Source of the DNA: Candidatus Krumholzibacteriota bacterium
GTDB taxonomy: Bacteria > Krumholzibacteriota > Krumholzibacteriia > LZORAL124-64-63
Direction of reading: 5' to 3'
NCBI GenBank assembly: GCA_022711765.1
Contig: JAKLEB010000001.1
Coordinates: forward strand, 2,084,083-2,148,082
DNA: 64,000 nucleotides
Part shown: one piece after another, positions 51,422-60,120 of the stretch
How positions within the stretch are numbered: the stretch's first letter is position 1
Layout: each line of letters opens with the position of its first letter
The notes under the pieces: model-generated
Databases searched by the model: none
The model's input: the letters and a program-made list of their open reading frames with translations, nothing else
Told to the model about the DNA's origin: nothing
Translations under genes and position numbers: made by a program

Positions 51422-51619
51422 TCACCGCGGCCGGTGTCCCAGGAGCCTGGCCGGCAGGAGAATGACGGCCTTGAACAGCTCGAGCACGCCGGTCACGGCG
51501 ATGCCCAGGATCCGGAAGGGCAACAGCAGCAGCCAGAGCAGCGGATAGAGGATGAGGAAGAGGATCGCGAGCGGCCAGCAGAGCACGAAGAGAATGCACC
51601 AGAGCAGGACCTTGATCAT
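51422..51619 (-). CDS. Small hydrophobic membrane protein
   Basis: A 65-residue protein almost entirely hydrophobic, with two predicted transmembrane helices ('VLLWCILFVLCWPLAILFLI' and 'LLPFRILGIAVTGVLELF') and a basic tail. Function unknown. The ATG follows GAGGGCGCGGA. It lies between the DinB-family and AraC genes on the same strand. Confidence 0.65.
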   Translation of the reverse strand: MIKVLLWCILFVLCWPLAILFLILYPLLWLLLLPFRILGIAVTGVLELFKAVILLPARLLGHRPR

Positions 51620-51689
51620 TCCGCGCCCTCCGGATTCGACGGATGACGATCACCGTCCGCCGAGGCTGCCTACCCGCGCCGGTTCGTCG

Positions 51690-52712
51690 CTATTCGGGAC
51701 CGGGCGCTGGCGGCCGCCGCTCCCGCCGCCACGCTCCCGGCGAGACGCCGACCTCCCGCTTGAACGCCCGCGAGAAGGCCGCCTCGCTCTCGTAGCCGAC
51801 GTCGAGTGCAATCGCGGCCAGGGTCGCCGCCGTATCGCGGAGCAGGCCCGCGGCCACCTGCATCCGCCACCGCGTCAGATATTGCATGGGCGGCTGCCCG
51901 ATGAAGTGGACGAAGCGTTCGTGAAGCGCCGACCGCGAGAGGCCCGCCTCGGCGCTCAGCCGGTCCAGCGTCCAGGCGTCGGCCGGCCGCTCGTGCAACA
52001 GCGAGAGGGCGCGGCCGACCGCTGGATCGCGCATCCCGGCCAGCCACCCGGTCTGCTCCGGCGGCAGCGCGTCGACGTAGCGCCGCAGGACCTCGACGAA
52101 GAGCATCTCGCTCATCCGCTCGAGGACCGCCTCGCCGCCCGGACGCTTCTGGTTGGACTCCATGACGACGGCCCGGAAGAACGTCGTGACCCACGAGTCG
52201 TCGCCAAGCGCGGTCCCGGGAACCCGGAGCACCCGGGGCAACGCGGCCAGCAGCGGATTGAACGGCTTCGCGTCGAGCCCGAGGAACCCGCAGGCGATCG
52301 TCGCGCGGTCGCGCCCGCCGCCGTCGAGGCGAGCCGTCGTGACCTCGGTCTGGTCCATGCTGATCGCGTACGGGAGTTGCGGCGGGCGCGGCGAGAAGTA
52401 GAGGCTCCGATCGGCTCCCGAACAGCGCAGGCCCGGCGCGCTCGAGACGACGTGGGAGTCGCCCTGCGGGAAGAGGACGACGTCGCCCTGTTCGAGCCGG
52501 AGCGGCGACTCACCCGTGATGGCGGCCCAGCAAGATCCCTGGACGATCCCGTGGAACTCGATCATGTGCTCGGCGCCGGGCATGATCGCGGGGATGATCT
52601 CGCGGGCGGGCGGCGCTTCCGCCACCCAGGGCGAGGTCCCCTCGACGTAATAGAAGAGCGCGCCGCGGAATCGCACGGTCCGCAACACGTCGGATAGCGT
52701 GTCTCGACTCAC
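51690..52712 (-). CDS. AraC-family transcriptional regulator
   Basis: A 340-residue regulator with an N-terminal cupin-type sensor ('EFHGIVQGSCWAAITGESPL', 'LEQGDVVLFPQGDSHVVSSA'). The C-terminal double helix-turn-helix is 'WTLDRLSAEAGLSRSALHER', 'LRDTAATLAAIALDVGYESE' and 'AAFSRAFKREVGVSPGAWRR'. It is divergent from a SAM methyltransferase with a 215-bp gap, so that gene is a likely target. The GTG start follows a run of six Gs at 3 bp. Confidence 0.9.
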   Translation of the reverse strand: MSRDTLSDVLRTVRFRGALFYYVEGTSPWVAEAPPAREIIPAIMPGAEHMIEFHGIVQGSCWAAITGESPLRLEQGDVVLFPQGDSHVVSSAPGLRCSGADRSLYFSPRPPQLPYAISMDQTEVTTARLDGGGRDRATIACGFLGLDAKPFNPLLAALPRVLRVPGTALGDDSWVTTFFRAVVMESNQKRPGGEAVLERMSEMLFVEVLRRYVDALPPEQTGWLAGMRDPAVGRALSLLHERPADAWTLDRLSAEAGLSRSALHERFVHFIGQPPMQYLTRWRMQVAAGLLRDTAATLAAIALDVGYESEAAFSRAFKREVGVSPGAWRRERRPPAPGPE

Positions 52713-52927
52713 GTTCCCCCCGCTGGCCGGTCAGGTCTCGGCGGACGTTCCGCAATGACCGGCGGACTCTCGGCAAGGTCAAACGCGGGATCCGGACGAT
52801 CGGTCAAATTTTGGCGACGTCCGGCCAGTTCGCGTTCACGGAAACCCAGCATGTTGTTCCCGTCAACGGACCACAAGCGGCGCGCCGCGGCGGTCACGAA
52901 CACTCGGACTCGAGAAGGAGATGGTCC

Positions 52928-53821
52928 ATGAACTCCAATATCCTCGCGAACCCGGCGACCCGCGACTCGTCGCCTGCTCATACGAACGCCGTCCACCAGC
53001 TCTCGCCGCGATCCGGCGGCCACGGCCCCGACCTCGCCGCCATCAAGGCCCGCCAGCAGGCCACCTGGTCCGCGGGCGACTACGGCCAGATCGGCGTGCG
53101 GCTCCAGATCGTCGGCGAGTCGCTCTGCGAGGCGGTCGACCTCGACGCCACCGACGCGGTCCTCGACGTCGCCGCGGGCAACGGCAACGCGTCCCTCGCG
53201 GCGGCGCGGCGCTTCGCCGAGGTCGTCTCGACCGACTACGTCCCCGCGCTCCTGGAGCAAGCGAGGCGCCGCGCCGAGGCCGACCGGCTGCCGATCTCCT
53301 TCCGCGAAGCCGACGCCGAAGCGCTCCCGTTCGTCGACCGGTCGTTCGACGTCGTCCTCTCGACGTTCGGCGTCATGTTCGCGCCGGACCAGGAGCGGGT
53401 CGCGAGCGAGCTGCTACGGGTCACGAGACCGGGTGGACGGATCGGCCTCGCGAACTGGACCCCCGACGGATTCATCGGGAAGCTCTTCGAGGTGGTGAGC
53501 GCTTTCGTGGCGCCGCCCCCCGGCCTGCGCTCGCCCCTGGAGTGGGGAACGGAACCTCGGCTCGTCGAGCTGTTCGGCCCCCACGCGGCGGACCTCCGGA
53601 CCAGGCGGCAGACCTACACCTTCCGCTATCGGTCGGCCCGGCACTGGATCGAGACCTTCCGCGCCTACTACGGCCCCGTCCACAAGGCGTTCGCCGCACT
53701 CGACGAGAATGGACAGCAAGCGCTCCACGCCGCGCTGCTCGCCTTCCTGGACCGCTGGAACCGCGGCGGCGGCGCGCTCCGCATCCCGGGCGAATATCTC
53801 GAGGTCGTCGTGGTCCGGTAG
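52928..53821 (+). CDS. Class I SAM-dependent methyltransferase
   Basis: A 297-residue methyltransferase with motif I 'AVLDVAAGNGNASLAAARRF', motif II 'FREADAEALPFVDRSFDVVL' and motif III 'LLRVTRPGGRIGLANWTPD', resembling UbiE-like small-molecule methyltransferases. The substrate is not predictable. ATG 52928 follows AAGGAGA at 6 bp. It is probably controlled by the divergent AraC protein. A strong hairpin 46 bp after its stop separates it from the sigma-factor gene. Confidence 0.9.
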   Translation: MNSNILANPATRDSSPAHTNAVHQLSPRSGGHGPDLAAIKARQQATWSAGDYGQIGVRLQIVGESLCEAVDLDATDAVLDVAAGNGNASLAAARRFAEVVSTDYVPALLEQARRRAEADRLPISFREADAEALPFVDRSFDVVLSTFGVMFAPDQERVASELLRVTRPGGRIGLANWTPDGFIGKLFEVVSAFVAPPPGLRSPLEWGTEPRLVELFGPHAADLRTRRQTYTFRYRSARHWIETFRAYYGPVHKAFAALDENGQQALHAALLAFLDRWNRGGGALRIPGEYLEVVVVR

Positions 53822-53867
53822 CGCGGCGCTCGAGCCGGGCGCGCCGGGTCCGGCGGCGGCACCGGTG

Positions 53868-53903
53868 ACGAGCGGCGGGGGTCCCCGGATCCCCGCCGCT
53901 CGT
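53868..53903 (+). terminator. Hairpin terminator after the methyltransferase gene
   Basis: Perfect 13-bp arms ACGAGCGGCGGGG / CCCCGCCGCTCGT (53868-53880, 53891-53903) with a 10-base loop. A short, weakly T-rich stretch follows. Confidence 0.6.
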
Positions 53904-53972
53904 TGCTTCCGGCAATCGCGAGTATCTTCCCCCCGGGACCCCGGCTGGGCTCGTCGTCCGGACAGCGACCGC

Positions 53973-55202
53973 ATGCACGACACGCTGGAACAGATCTACC
54001 GCACCGAATCCCGGCGCGTGCTGGCCACGCTGATCCGCCTGCTCGGCGACTTCGACCTGGCCGAGGAGGCCCTGCACGACGCCTTCGCCGCCGCCGTCCA
54101 GCAATGGCCGCACGAGGGGCTGCCGGCCAATCCGCGGGCCTGGCTGATCTCGACCGGCCGGTTCAAGGCCATCGACCAGCTGCGTCGGCGCGCCCGCCAC
54201 GACGCCTCGCTCGGCGAGCTGGCTCGCGAGTTCGCGGCAGTGGCAGTCCCCCCGCCGGAAGCCGGCGACGAGACGATCGCCGACGATCGCCTGCGCCTCG
54301 TGTTCACCTGCTGCCATCCCAGCCTCGCGATCGAGGCCCAGCTCGCCCTGACCCTGCGGGAGGTGTGCGGCCTGACCACGGAGGAAGTCGCCCGCGCGTT
54401 CCTCGCCAGGCCGGCGACCGTGGCCCAGCGCATCGTCCGCGCCAAGGCCAAGATCCGCGCCGCGAAGATCCCCTACGAGGTACCGCAACCGGCCGAGCTG
54501 CCGTCCCGCCTGGAGGCGGTCCTGCAGGTGGTCTACCTCGTGTTCAACGAGGGTTACTCGGCCTCGACCGGCGAGGCCGTCGTGCGCCACGATCTCGCAG
54601 CCGAGGCCATCCGGCTCGGTCGGCTGCTCTGCGATCTCCTGCCCGAGCCCGAGGCGCAGGGCTTGCTCGCGCTCATGCTGCTGCACGATTCCCGCCGCCG
54701 AGCGCGCGCCACGCCCGCCGGCGATCTGATCCGCCTCGAGGACCAGGACCGCGCCCTCTGGGACCGGGACCAGATCCGCGAGGGCTGCGCACTCGTGACT
54801 CGCGCTCTCGCGAGCGGTCGCGGCGGCGCCTACTGCGTGCAGGCGGCGATCGCCGCGGTCCACGCGGAGGCTCCCGCGTTCGCCGCGACGGACTGGCTCC
54901 AGATCCTGGGCCTCTACGACGTGCTCGTCGCGCTCAACCCGTCGCCGATCGTCCAGCTCAATCGCGCGGTCGCGCTGGCCATGCGCGAGGGACCGGCCGC
55001 AGGGCTCGCGGTCATCGACGACCTGCTCGCCGGCGGCGAGCTCGCCGATTACCACCTGGCCCACGCCGCGCGCGCCGACCTCTGCCGCCGCCTGGGGCGG
55101 ACCGACGATGCCCGAGCAGCCTACCTGAAGGCCCTGGACCTCGTCCGGCAAGAACCGGAACGTCGGTTCCTCTCCCGGCGGCTCGCTGAACTTGCAGAGT
55201 GA
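53973..55202 (+). CDS. ECF42-type sigma factor with C-terminal TPR-like extension
   Basis: A 409-residue sigma factor with ECF regions 2 ('IRLLGDFDLAEEALHDAFAA', 'ANPRAWLISTGRFKAIDQLR') and 4 ('CGLTTEEVARAFLARPATVA'), then about 200 extra residues. These contain DUF6596-type blocks ('LPSRLEAVLQVVYLVFNEGY') and TPR-like helices ('RTDDARAAYLKALDLVRQEP'), the ECF42 architecture. This group lacks a classical anti-sigma and is typically linked to DGPF/YCII proteins, two of which follow. The extension probably controls its activity. ATG 53973 fits the family N-terminus ('TLEQIYRTESRRVLATLIRL'). Confidence 0.9.
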   Translation: MHDTLEQIYRTESRRVLATLIRLLGDFDLAEEALHDAFAAAVQQWPHEGLPANPRAWLISTGRFKAIDQLRRRARHDASLGELAREFAAVAVPPPEAGDETIADDRLRLVFTCCHPSLAIEAQLALTLREVCGLTTEEVARAFLARPATVAQRIVRAKAKIRAAKIPYEVPQPAELPSRLEAVLQVVYLVFNEGYSASTGEAVVRHDLAAEAIRLGRLLCDLLPEPEAQGLLALMLLHDSRRRARATPAGDLIRLEDQDRALWDRDQIREGCALVTRALASGRGGAYCVQAAIAAVHAEAPAFAATDWLQILGLYDVLVALNPSPIVQLNRAVALAMREGPAAGLAVIDDLLAGGELADYHLAHAARADLCRRLGRTDDARAAYLKALDLVRQEPERRFLSRRLAELAE

Positions 55203-55216
55203 CAACGACTTTCGTT

Positions 55217-55227
55217 TATTTAGGATT
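55217..55227 (+). promoter_or_regulatory. AT-rich element shared with the 44.1 kb promoter region
   Basis: TTATTTAGGAT, also present on the opposite strand at 44130-44140. It lies 96 bp before the SnoaL-like gene, in an otherwise GC-rich gap. Confidence 0.35.
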
Positions 55228-55322
55228 TATTCGCTCCGCAATGTCGATCCGCGGAGCCCCCGTTCGACTACCTGGCGTACCCCAGACACGAGCGGGCGAC
55301 GACCCGCGAACGGGAGGCCAAC

Positions 55323-55769
55323 ATGAATCCCCGAACGACCGAGCCGACCACCGCCGCCGAGATCCGCGCCGTCATCGACGCCTTCCTGGACGCCGTCCGC
55401 GCGCAGGACCTCGCGCGCATCGGCTCCTACTATGCCAGCGAGGTGCGCGCCTTCGACGCGGTCAACCGTCTCGAATTCCGCGGCCGCGAAGCGTACCTGA
55501 AGCACTGGGCCGACTGCCTCGCGGTCTGTCCCGGCCCCTCGGTCTTCGACCTGGACCACCTGGAGATCGAAGCCGGCGGCGACCTCGCCGTCAGCCACGG
55601 CCTGCTCCATTGCGGCGGCGTCGACGAGACCGGCGAGGAGAAGACGGCCTGGATGCGCGTCACCGTCACCTACCGGAAGGTCGGCGGCCGGTGGCAGATC
55701 GTGCACGAGCACTACTCGATGCCGTTCGACATGAAGACCGGTCAGATGCTGTGCGGACTGACCCCATAA
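55323..55769 (+). CDS. SnoaL/NTF2-like domain protein
   Basis: A 148-residue cone-shaped NTF2-fold protein of the ketosteroid-isomerase type. It has 'IRAVIDAFLDAVRAQDLARI', 'YYASEVRAFDAVNRLEFRGR' and a strand end 'VTYRKVGGRWQIVHEHYSMP'. Stand-alone members bind or turn over small molecules. Position between the ECF42 sigma and the DGPF proteins suggests membership of that stress regulon. GGGAGG lies about 6 bp upstream of the ATG. Confidence 0.88.
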   Translation: MNPRTTEPTTAAEIRAVIDAFLDAVRAQDLARIGSYYASEVRAFDAVNRLEFRGREAYLKHWADCLAVCPGPSVFDLDHLEIEAGGDLAVSHGLLHCGGVDETGEEKTAWMRVTVTYRKVGGRWQIVHEHYSMPFDMKTGQMLCGLTP

Positions 55770-55797
55770 CCCACGGACGAAAGGAAACGGAACCGAC

Positions 55798-56625
55798 ATG
55801 CGTTTCATCATCCTGCGCAAGGCCGATCGCGACACCGAGGCCGGCGCCATGCCGGACGAGGAGTTGATCGCCGCGATGGGTCGCTACAACGAGGACCTCG
55901 TGAACCGCGGGCTGTTGCTGGGCGGAGACGGGCTGCGGCCGAGCCGCGAGGGCGCCCGCATCACGTTCTCGCGCGGCAAGATCACGGTCAGCGACGGACC
56001 CTTCGCCGAGACCAAGGAGCTCCTCGCCGGATTCACGGTCATCCAGGCCGACTCGCTGGCCGAGGCCGTCGCCATCGCCAAGCGGTGGCCGCCGGTGGAT
56101 GGCGGCGGGAACGTCCACCTCGAGGTCCGTCGCCTGTACGAGCTGTGCGACTTCGGCGAGAGCGCCAGCCTCGACCTGCACGCCGACCTGCGCAAGCGCC
56201 GCGAGCGGCAGCCGGCCCTGCTCAACCCCTACGTCCTCTTCCGGGGCGACTGCCGCGAAGCGTTCGAGTTCTACGCGGACTGTCTCGGCGGCCGGATCGA
56301 GATGATGCTCACCCACGGCGAGTCGCCGGCGGCGAAGGACACCGCGCCCGGGTGGCGAGACAAGATCCTCCACGCTCAGCTGCGGCTCGGCTCCTGGACC
56401 CTGATGGGCTCGGACGCGCCGCCCGAGCACTACTCGACGCCTCAGGGTTTCTCCGTCCAGGTGAGCCTGCCCGACGCCCGCCAGGGCGAGATCACGTTCA
56501 AGCGGCTGGCGGAGGGCGGCACGATCCGCATGCCCTTCGAGAAGACGTTCTGGGTCGAGCGATTCGGCATGCTGGTCGACCGCTTCGGCATCCCGTGGAT
56601 GCTCAACTGCGGCAGGCCCGCCTGA
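55798..56625 (+). CDS. Fused YCII (DGPF) and VOC/PhnB-like protein
   Basis: A 275-residue fusion. Residues 1 to about 118 are a YCII/DGPF domain with the diagnostic 'SDGPFAETKELLAGF'. Residues about 138-275 are a PhnB-type VOC domain ('NPYVLFRGDCREAFEFYADC', 'HAQLRLGSWTLMGSDAPPEH', 'RFGIPWMLNCG'). YCII domains are small ferredoxin-like folds of unknown activity, and the VOC fold often binds metal. The fusion suggests both act on one substrate. It follows the SnoaL-like gene by 28 bp and belongs to the ECF42 neighbourhood. Confidence 0.9.
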   Translation: MRFIILRKADRDTEAGAMPDEELIAAMGRYNEDLVNRGLLLGGDGLRPSREGARITFSRGKITVSDGPFAETKELLAGFTVIQADSLAEAVAIAKRWPPVDGGGNVHLEVRRLYELCDFGESASLDLHADLRKRRERQPALLNPYVLFRGDCREAFEFYADCLGGRIEMMLTHGESPAAKDTAPGWRDKILHAQLRLGSWTLMGSDAPPEHYSTPQGFSVQVSLPDARQGEITFKRLAEGGTIRMPFEKTFWVERFGMLVDRFGIPWMLNCGRPA

Positions 56626-56713
56626 CCGCGCGCCCCCACGTGGGCCGGGACGGACGCCGCCGCGCGGCGGCCTCCCGGCCCCCGCGATCCCGTGATCCCG
56701 CGAGGAGCGATCG

Positions 56714-57094
56714 ATGAAGTACCTGGCGCTGGTTTACTACGAGGAACGGATCATGAGGACCATGTCCCAGCAGGAATGGGACGCGCTCAACCAGGAGTGC
56801 CTGGCCTGCGTCGGCGATCTCGCCGACCGCGGCAAATTCGTGGCGGGCGAGGCGCTGCAGTCGGTCGCGACCGCCACGAGCGTCCGCGTGCGCGATGGCC
56901 GGGTCTCGACCACCGACGGCCCCTTCGCCGAGACCAAGGAGCAACTCGCCGGCTTCTACCTCCTCGAGGCGCGCGACCTCAACGAGGCCATCTCGCTGGC
57001 GGCGAAGATCCCGCCGGCCCGGTACGGCTGCGTCGAGGTGCGCCCGGTGCGCGAGCTGTCGCGGACCCGGAATCAACGACCGGGCGAGGAGTGA
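56714..57094 (+). CDS. YCII-related DGPF-domain protein
   Basis: A 126-residue single-domain DGPF protein with 'MKYLALVYYEERIMRTMSQQ', 'TTDGPFAETKEQLAGFYLLE' and 'PARYGCVEVRPV'. It is a classical partner of ECF42 sigma factors; its biochemical role is unknown. GAGGAG lies 7 bp before the ATG. Its last 22 bp overlap the 3' end of the convergent DUF1697 gene. Confidence 0.9.
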   Translation: MKYLALVYYEERIMRTMSQQEWDALNQECLACVGDLADRGKFVAGEALQSVATATSVRVRDGRVSTTDGPFAETKEQLAGFYLLEARDLNEAISLAAKIPPARYGCVEVRPVRELSRTRNQRPGEE

Positions 57095-57645
57095 TCGTCC
57101 GGCCGATGACCGCCGTCGACCATGGCCAGCAACTTCAGGACGGTGATCCAGTTGCGCATCGTCGTCCCACGCCGGGTCGCCCGATCGAACGCCTGCGCGA
57201 GCTTCGAGTCGCGGATGCCGTTCGCGCACCAGAGGTAGGCCGCGATCTCGCCGATGGCGAGCGCTTCCGGCTGCCACGAGCGGTCGAGCAGACCGCGCGC
57301 CCCGTCGAGGGCTGCCGGCCGACCGGCGAACGCGACCAGGTAGCGCGCCGGGTCGTCGGCAACCTTGGCAAGCGGGTTGCCGGCGACGATCCGCTCCAGT
57401 TCCGGCGCGGTCACCACGACGACCGGCACCACGAGGCCGAGACGGTCCTCGATCGCTTTCTCGATCGCGACCGCGAGCCGCTCCGGGCGGCCGCCGGAAG
57501 CCTGGAAGACGGCGTTCCCGCTGTTGAGCAGCGTGCGCACGCCGGTGTGGCCCAGACTTTCCAGCACGTCGCGCAGGTCCGCCATGGCGATGCGGTTCGC
57601 CCGGCCGACGTTCACGCCTCTGAGCAGCGCCGCGCACGCGATCAT
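57073..57645 (-). CDS. DUF1697 family protein
   Basis: A 190-residue protein with the family opening 'CAALLRGVNVGRANRIAMAD', the 'TLLNSGNAVFQA' block and the C-terminal 'AQAFDRATRRGTTMRNWITV'. Function unknown; the fold is ferredoxin-like. It overlaps the convergent YCII gene tail-to-tail by 22 bp. Confidence 0.9.
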   Translation of the reverse strand: MIACAALLRGVNVGRANRIAMADLRDVLESLGHTGVRTLLNSGNAVFQASGGRPERLAVAIEKAIEDRLGLVVPVVVVTAPELERIVAGNPLAKVADDPARYLVAFAGRPAALDGARGLLDRSWQPEALAIGEIAAYLWCANGIRDSKLAQAFDRATRRGTTMRNWITVLKLLAMVDGGHRPDDHSSPGR

Positions 57646-57690
57646 GGCCGTTTCCCGCCGGGCCAGATTCGCACCCCGAGGCCGCTGAGA

Positions 57691-58107
57691 CTACAGGTGG
57701 AAGTCGCCCGCGGCCTCGGGCTGATAGAGGATGTCCTCGATCTTGATCCGGCGAATCCCGGATGGCACCGGCCAGTCAACGATATCTCCCTTGGCGTAGC
57801 CCAGGATCGCCGTGCCCACGGGCGCGAGGACCGAAATCGCTCCCGCCTCGATGTCGGCGTCCTTCGGAAACACCAGGACGTAGGTCATCTGCTCGGACGT
57901 GTCGAGATCGCGCAGTACGACCTGCGAATTCATGGTCACGACGTCGGGTGGAACCTCCCGGGGCTGCACAATGTCGGCATGGTCCAGTTCCCTGGCCAGC
58001 GATTCGAGGTCCTCGCGGTCGTAGCGACCGAACTGCCCGGCGACTGCGATGAGCTCCGCCAGTCGGACCTTGTCGAAGGCGGTGATATAGATCTTCCTGT
58101 CTGCCAT
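57691..58107 (-). CDS. rnk: Rnk-type GreA/GreB-fold regulator
   Basis: A 138-residue protein resembling nucleoside-diphosphate-kinase regulator Rnk: a short N-terminal helix set ('IYITAFDKVRLAELIAVA', 'YDREDLESLARELDHADIVQ') and a GreA-type C-terminal domain ('VVTMNSQVVLRDLDTSEQMT', 'VGTAILGYAKGDIVDWPVPS'). It lacks the long coiled coil of GreA, so it would bind RNA polymerase without stimulating cleavage. GGAGGT lies 4 bp before the ATG. It is followed by DUF1697 on the same strand. Confidence 0.9.
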   Translation of the reverse strand: MADRKIYITAFDKVRLAELIAVAGQFGRYDREDLESLARELDHADIVQPREVPPDVVTMNSQVVLRDLDTSEQMTYVLVFPKDADIEAGAISVLAPVGTAILGYAKGDIVDWPVPSGIRRIKIEDILYQPEAAGDFHL

Positions 58108-58129
58108 CTCGACCTCCGCTGGTGATCGA

Positions 58130-59050
58130 TCAGCGCCGATACACGTCGGTGCTCAGGTACTTCAAACCGGAGTCGGCCATCAGCGTGACCACCCGGGCGT
58201 CCGGCCCGAGGCGCTGCGCCACCCGGATCGCGGCGACGACGTTGGCCCCGGAGGACGTTCCGGCGAAGAGGCCCTCCTCCCGCGCGATGCGCCTCGCCAT
58301 GTCCTTCGCGTCGTCGGTCGCGACGGCCATGACCTCGTCGACCACCGTCGGGTCCCAGAGCGGCGGCGTGTCGCCGATCCCCACGCCCTCGATCTGGTGC
58401 GGTCCCGGCTGCCCGCCGAGCAACACCGAGGATTCCGCGGGTTCGACGGCGACGATCTTGATCGCCGGCTGGTGCCGCTTCAGGACCGTCGCGACTCCGC
58501 GGCACGACGCCGCCGTCCCGACGCAGTGGACGAAGGCGCCGATCTTCCCTTCGGTCTGCCGCCAGATCTCCTCGCCCAGCGCATGGTAGCCGACGAGGCT
58601 GCCGGCGTTCGTGAGCTGGTCGATCCAGCAGGTGCGTGGCTCCTGGCTCAGTCGGCGCGCGGTCTCGATCATGTCCTGGATCAGCTTCTTCGTCGTGCGG
58701 CCGCCCTCGCTCTCGACCAGCGTCAGCTCCGCGCCAAGGGCCGCCATGTGGTCCAGCTTCTCGCGGCTGAACGCGTCGGAGCTGACGATCCGCAGGCGGT
58801 AGCCCCGCGCGGCGCAGACCAGAGCGAGCGACGCGCCCGTGCTGCCCCCCGTGTACTCGATCACGGTGTATCCGGGTTTCAGCCGACCATCCTGTTCCGC
58901 GCGTGCGATCACCGCCCGCGCCATTCGGTCCTTCATGCTGCCGGTGGGATTCTCCCATTCGAGCTTCACCAGGATCTCGGCGCACCGGGGCGGCACGACC
59001 TTGCGCAGTCGGACGATCGAGGTGGTGCCGATGGCGTCCAGGATGTCCAC
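58130..59050 (-). CDS. PLP-dependent cysteine synthase-like enzyme
   Basis: A 306-residue fold-type II PLP enzyme with the PLP lysine Lys40 in 'ENPTGSMKDRMA', 'EYTGGSTGASLALVCAARGY' (phosphate loop) and 'SLVGYHALGEEIWRQTEGKI'. It closes with 'EGLFAGTSSGANVVAAIRVA'. It makes or breaks bonds at the beta-carbon of serine or cysteine derivatives; cysteine synthase/cystathionine beta-synthase type is likeliest. The GTG start follows GAGGAAGG at about 8 bp. It sits 22 bp upstream of rnk and is probably co-transcribed. Confidence 0.9.
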   Translation of the reverse strand: MDILDAIGTTSIVRLRKVVPPRCAEILVKLEWENPTGSMKDRMARAVIARAEQDGRLKPGYTVIEYTGGSTGASLALVCAARGYRLRIVSSDAFSREKLDHMAALGAELTLVESEGGRTTKKLIQDMIETARRLSQEPRTCWIDQLTNAGSLVGYHALGEEIWRQTEGKIGAFVHCVGTAASCRGVATVLKRHQPAIKIVAVEPAESSVLLGGQPGPHQIEGVGIGDTPPLWDPTVVDEVMAVATDDAKDMARRIAREEGLFAGTSSGANVVAAIRVAQRLGPDARVVTLMADSGLKYLSTDVYRR

Positions 59051-59089
59051 GGGTCCAGCCTTCCTCGCCGCGAGAGGGGAGGTCCGATC

Positions 59090-59476
59090 TCAGACCAGGA
59101 CCGCGCCGTGCTCCGCCAGCAGGTCTTTCAGCACCGACCGATGGCAGCGCGCCTCGTTTGCACAGTAGCAGCCCACGGCGAAATCGGTCTGGCGGGAAAG
59201 GAGCGCCAGGAGCGCCAGGAGCCGCGCGGCCTCCGGGCGCTTCATCTCGGCGCGGTATCGCTTCACGAACGCACGCCAGGCCCGATCGTCCGTCGCGTTC
59301 TGCGCTAGCTTGACCAGACTCTCGGACGGCGCCAGATCAGGCAGCCACACGTCGTAGAAGTCGCGCGACGCAAACTCGGCCTTGGGCACGCCGCGCGGGG
59401 GACGCCGCACCGTGCCCAGGCGCGGGCCCTCGCCGGCGGCGCGCGGGCTTCCCAGTCTCACGACGCGGATCGCCAT
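59090..59476 (-). CDS. DUF488 family protein
   Basis: A 128-residue protein with the DUF488 marks 'VVRLGSPRAAGEGPRLGTVR', 'YDVWLPDLAPSESLVKLAQN', 'WRAFVKRYRAEM' and a C-terminal 'GCYCANEARCHRSVLKDLLA' (Cys-x-Cys and His). Function unknown, possibly a phosphatase-like or nucleic-acid-related enzyme. ATG 59476 was chosen for the GAGAGGG at 7 bp; GTG 59485 is in frame. Confidence 0.85.
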   Translation of the reverse strand: MAIRVVRLGSPRAAGEGPRLGTVRRPPRGVPKAEFASRDFYDVWLPDLAPSESLVKLAQNATDDRAWRAFVKRYRAEMKRPEAARLLALLALLSRQTDFAVGCYCANEARCHRSVLKDLLAEHGAVLV

Positions 59477-59536
59477 CTCGATCACCCTCTCCGTCCAGGC
59501 CGAGCTGACAGGATACCCCGAATCGGCCGCCGCCGA

Positions 59537-59932
59537 CTATTCCTTTACCGGCGCGACGGGCGGCTCCCACAACTCGACCTTGTTGCCGTCCGGATCGAGG
59601 ACCCAGCCGAATCTCCCTAATTCCGATTCCTCGACCTTCTCGTCCACGTTGCATCCCTCGGCGCGGAGCGCGTCGAGCAGCGCTCGCAGGTCGGCCACGC
59701 GGTAGTTGACCATGAAGGCGGCCTCGCTCGGCGCGAAGTAGCCCGTGTCGGCCGGGAAGATATTCCACACGGTGACGCCGTCAGCGCCTGTCGATGCGCC
59801 CTCGTTCCACGGGAACACCGCGCCGCCCCACGGCTTGATGTCGACGCCGAGATGCAGCCGGTACCATTCGCGAAGCGCCTCGGGATTCCTGGATTTGAAG
59901 AAGATGCCGCCGATTCCCGTGACACGGGCCAT
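59537..59932 (-). CDS. VOC/glyoxalase-family protein
   Basis: A 131-residue VOC-fold protein with two beta-alpha-beta-beta-beta units: 'RVTGIGGIFFKSRNPEALRE', 'WYRLHLGVDIKPWGG', 'MVNYRVADLRALLDALRAEG' and the final 'WVLDPDGNKVELWEPP' with a metal-ligand Glu. The substrate is unknown. AAAGGA lies 7 bp before the ATG. Confidence 0.9.
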   Translation of the reverse strand: MARVTGIGGIFFKSRNPEALREWYRLHLGVDIKPWGGAVFPWNEGASTGADGVTVWNIFPADTGYFAPSEAAFMVNYRVADLRALLDALRAEGCNVDEKVEESELGRFGWVLDPDGNKVELWEPPVAPVKE

Positions 59933-60068
59933 GTGCGATTCCTTTCGTGAGGTCAGGACTGATTCGCCGTCCTATCGTACGCGACGCGACGCCGACGCGC
60001 CACCGGCAAGGAGCTGGACGCACCGCGCCGCACGGCGAATTCGCTGCCCGGTGCGCTCGATGACGCAG

Positions 60069-60074
60069 TATAAT
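60069..60074 (+). promoter_or_regulatory. Perfect -10 (TATAAT) upstream of the 60121 gene
   Basis: TATAAT, 46 bp before the ATG. No good -35 lies 16-18 bp upstream, so an activator may be needed. Confidence 0.4.
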
Positions 60075-60120
60075 CGCCGTAGCCTGCGGATCCCCCTGGT
60101 CTTCGCGAAGGAGGCATGAG

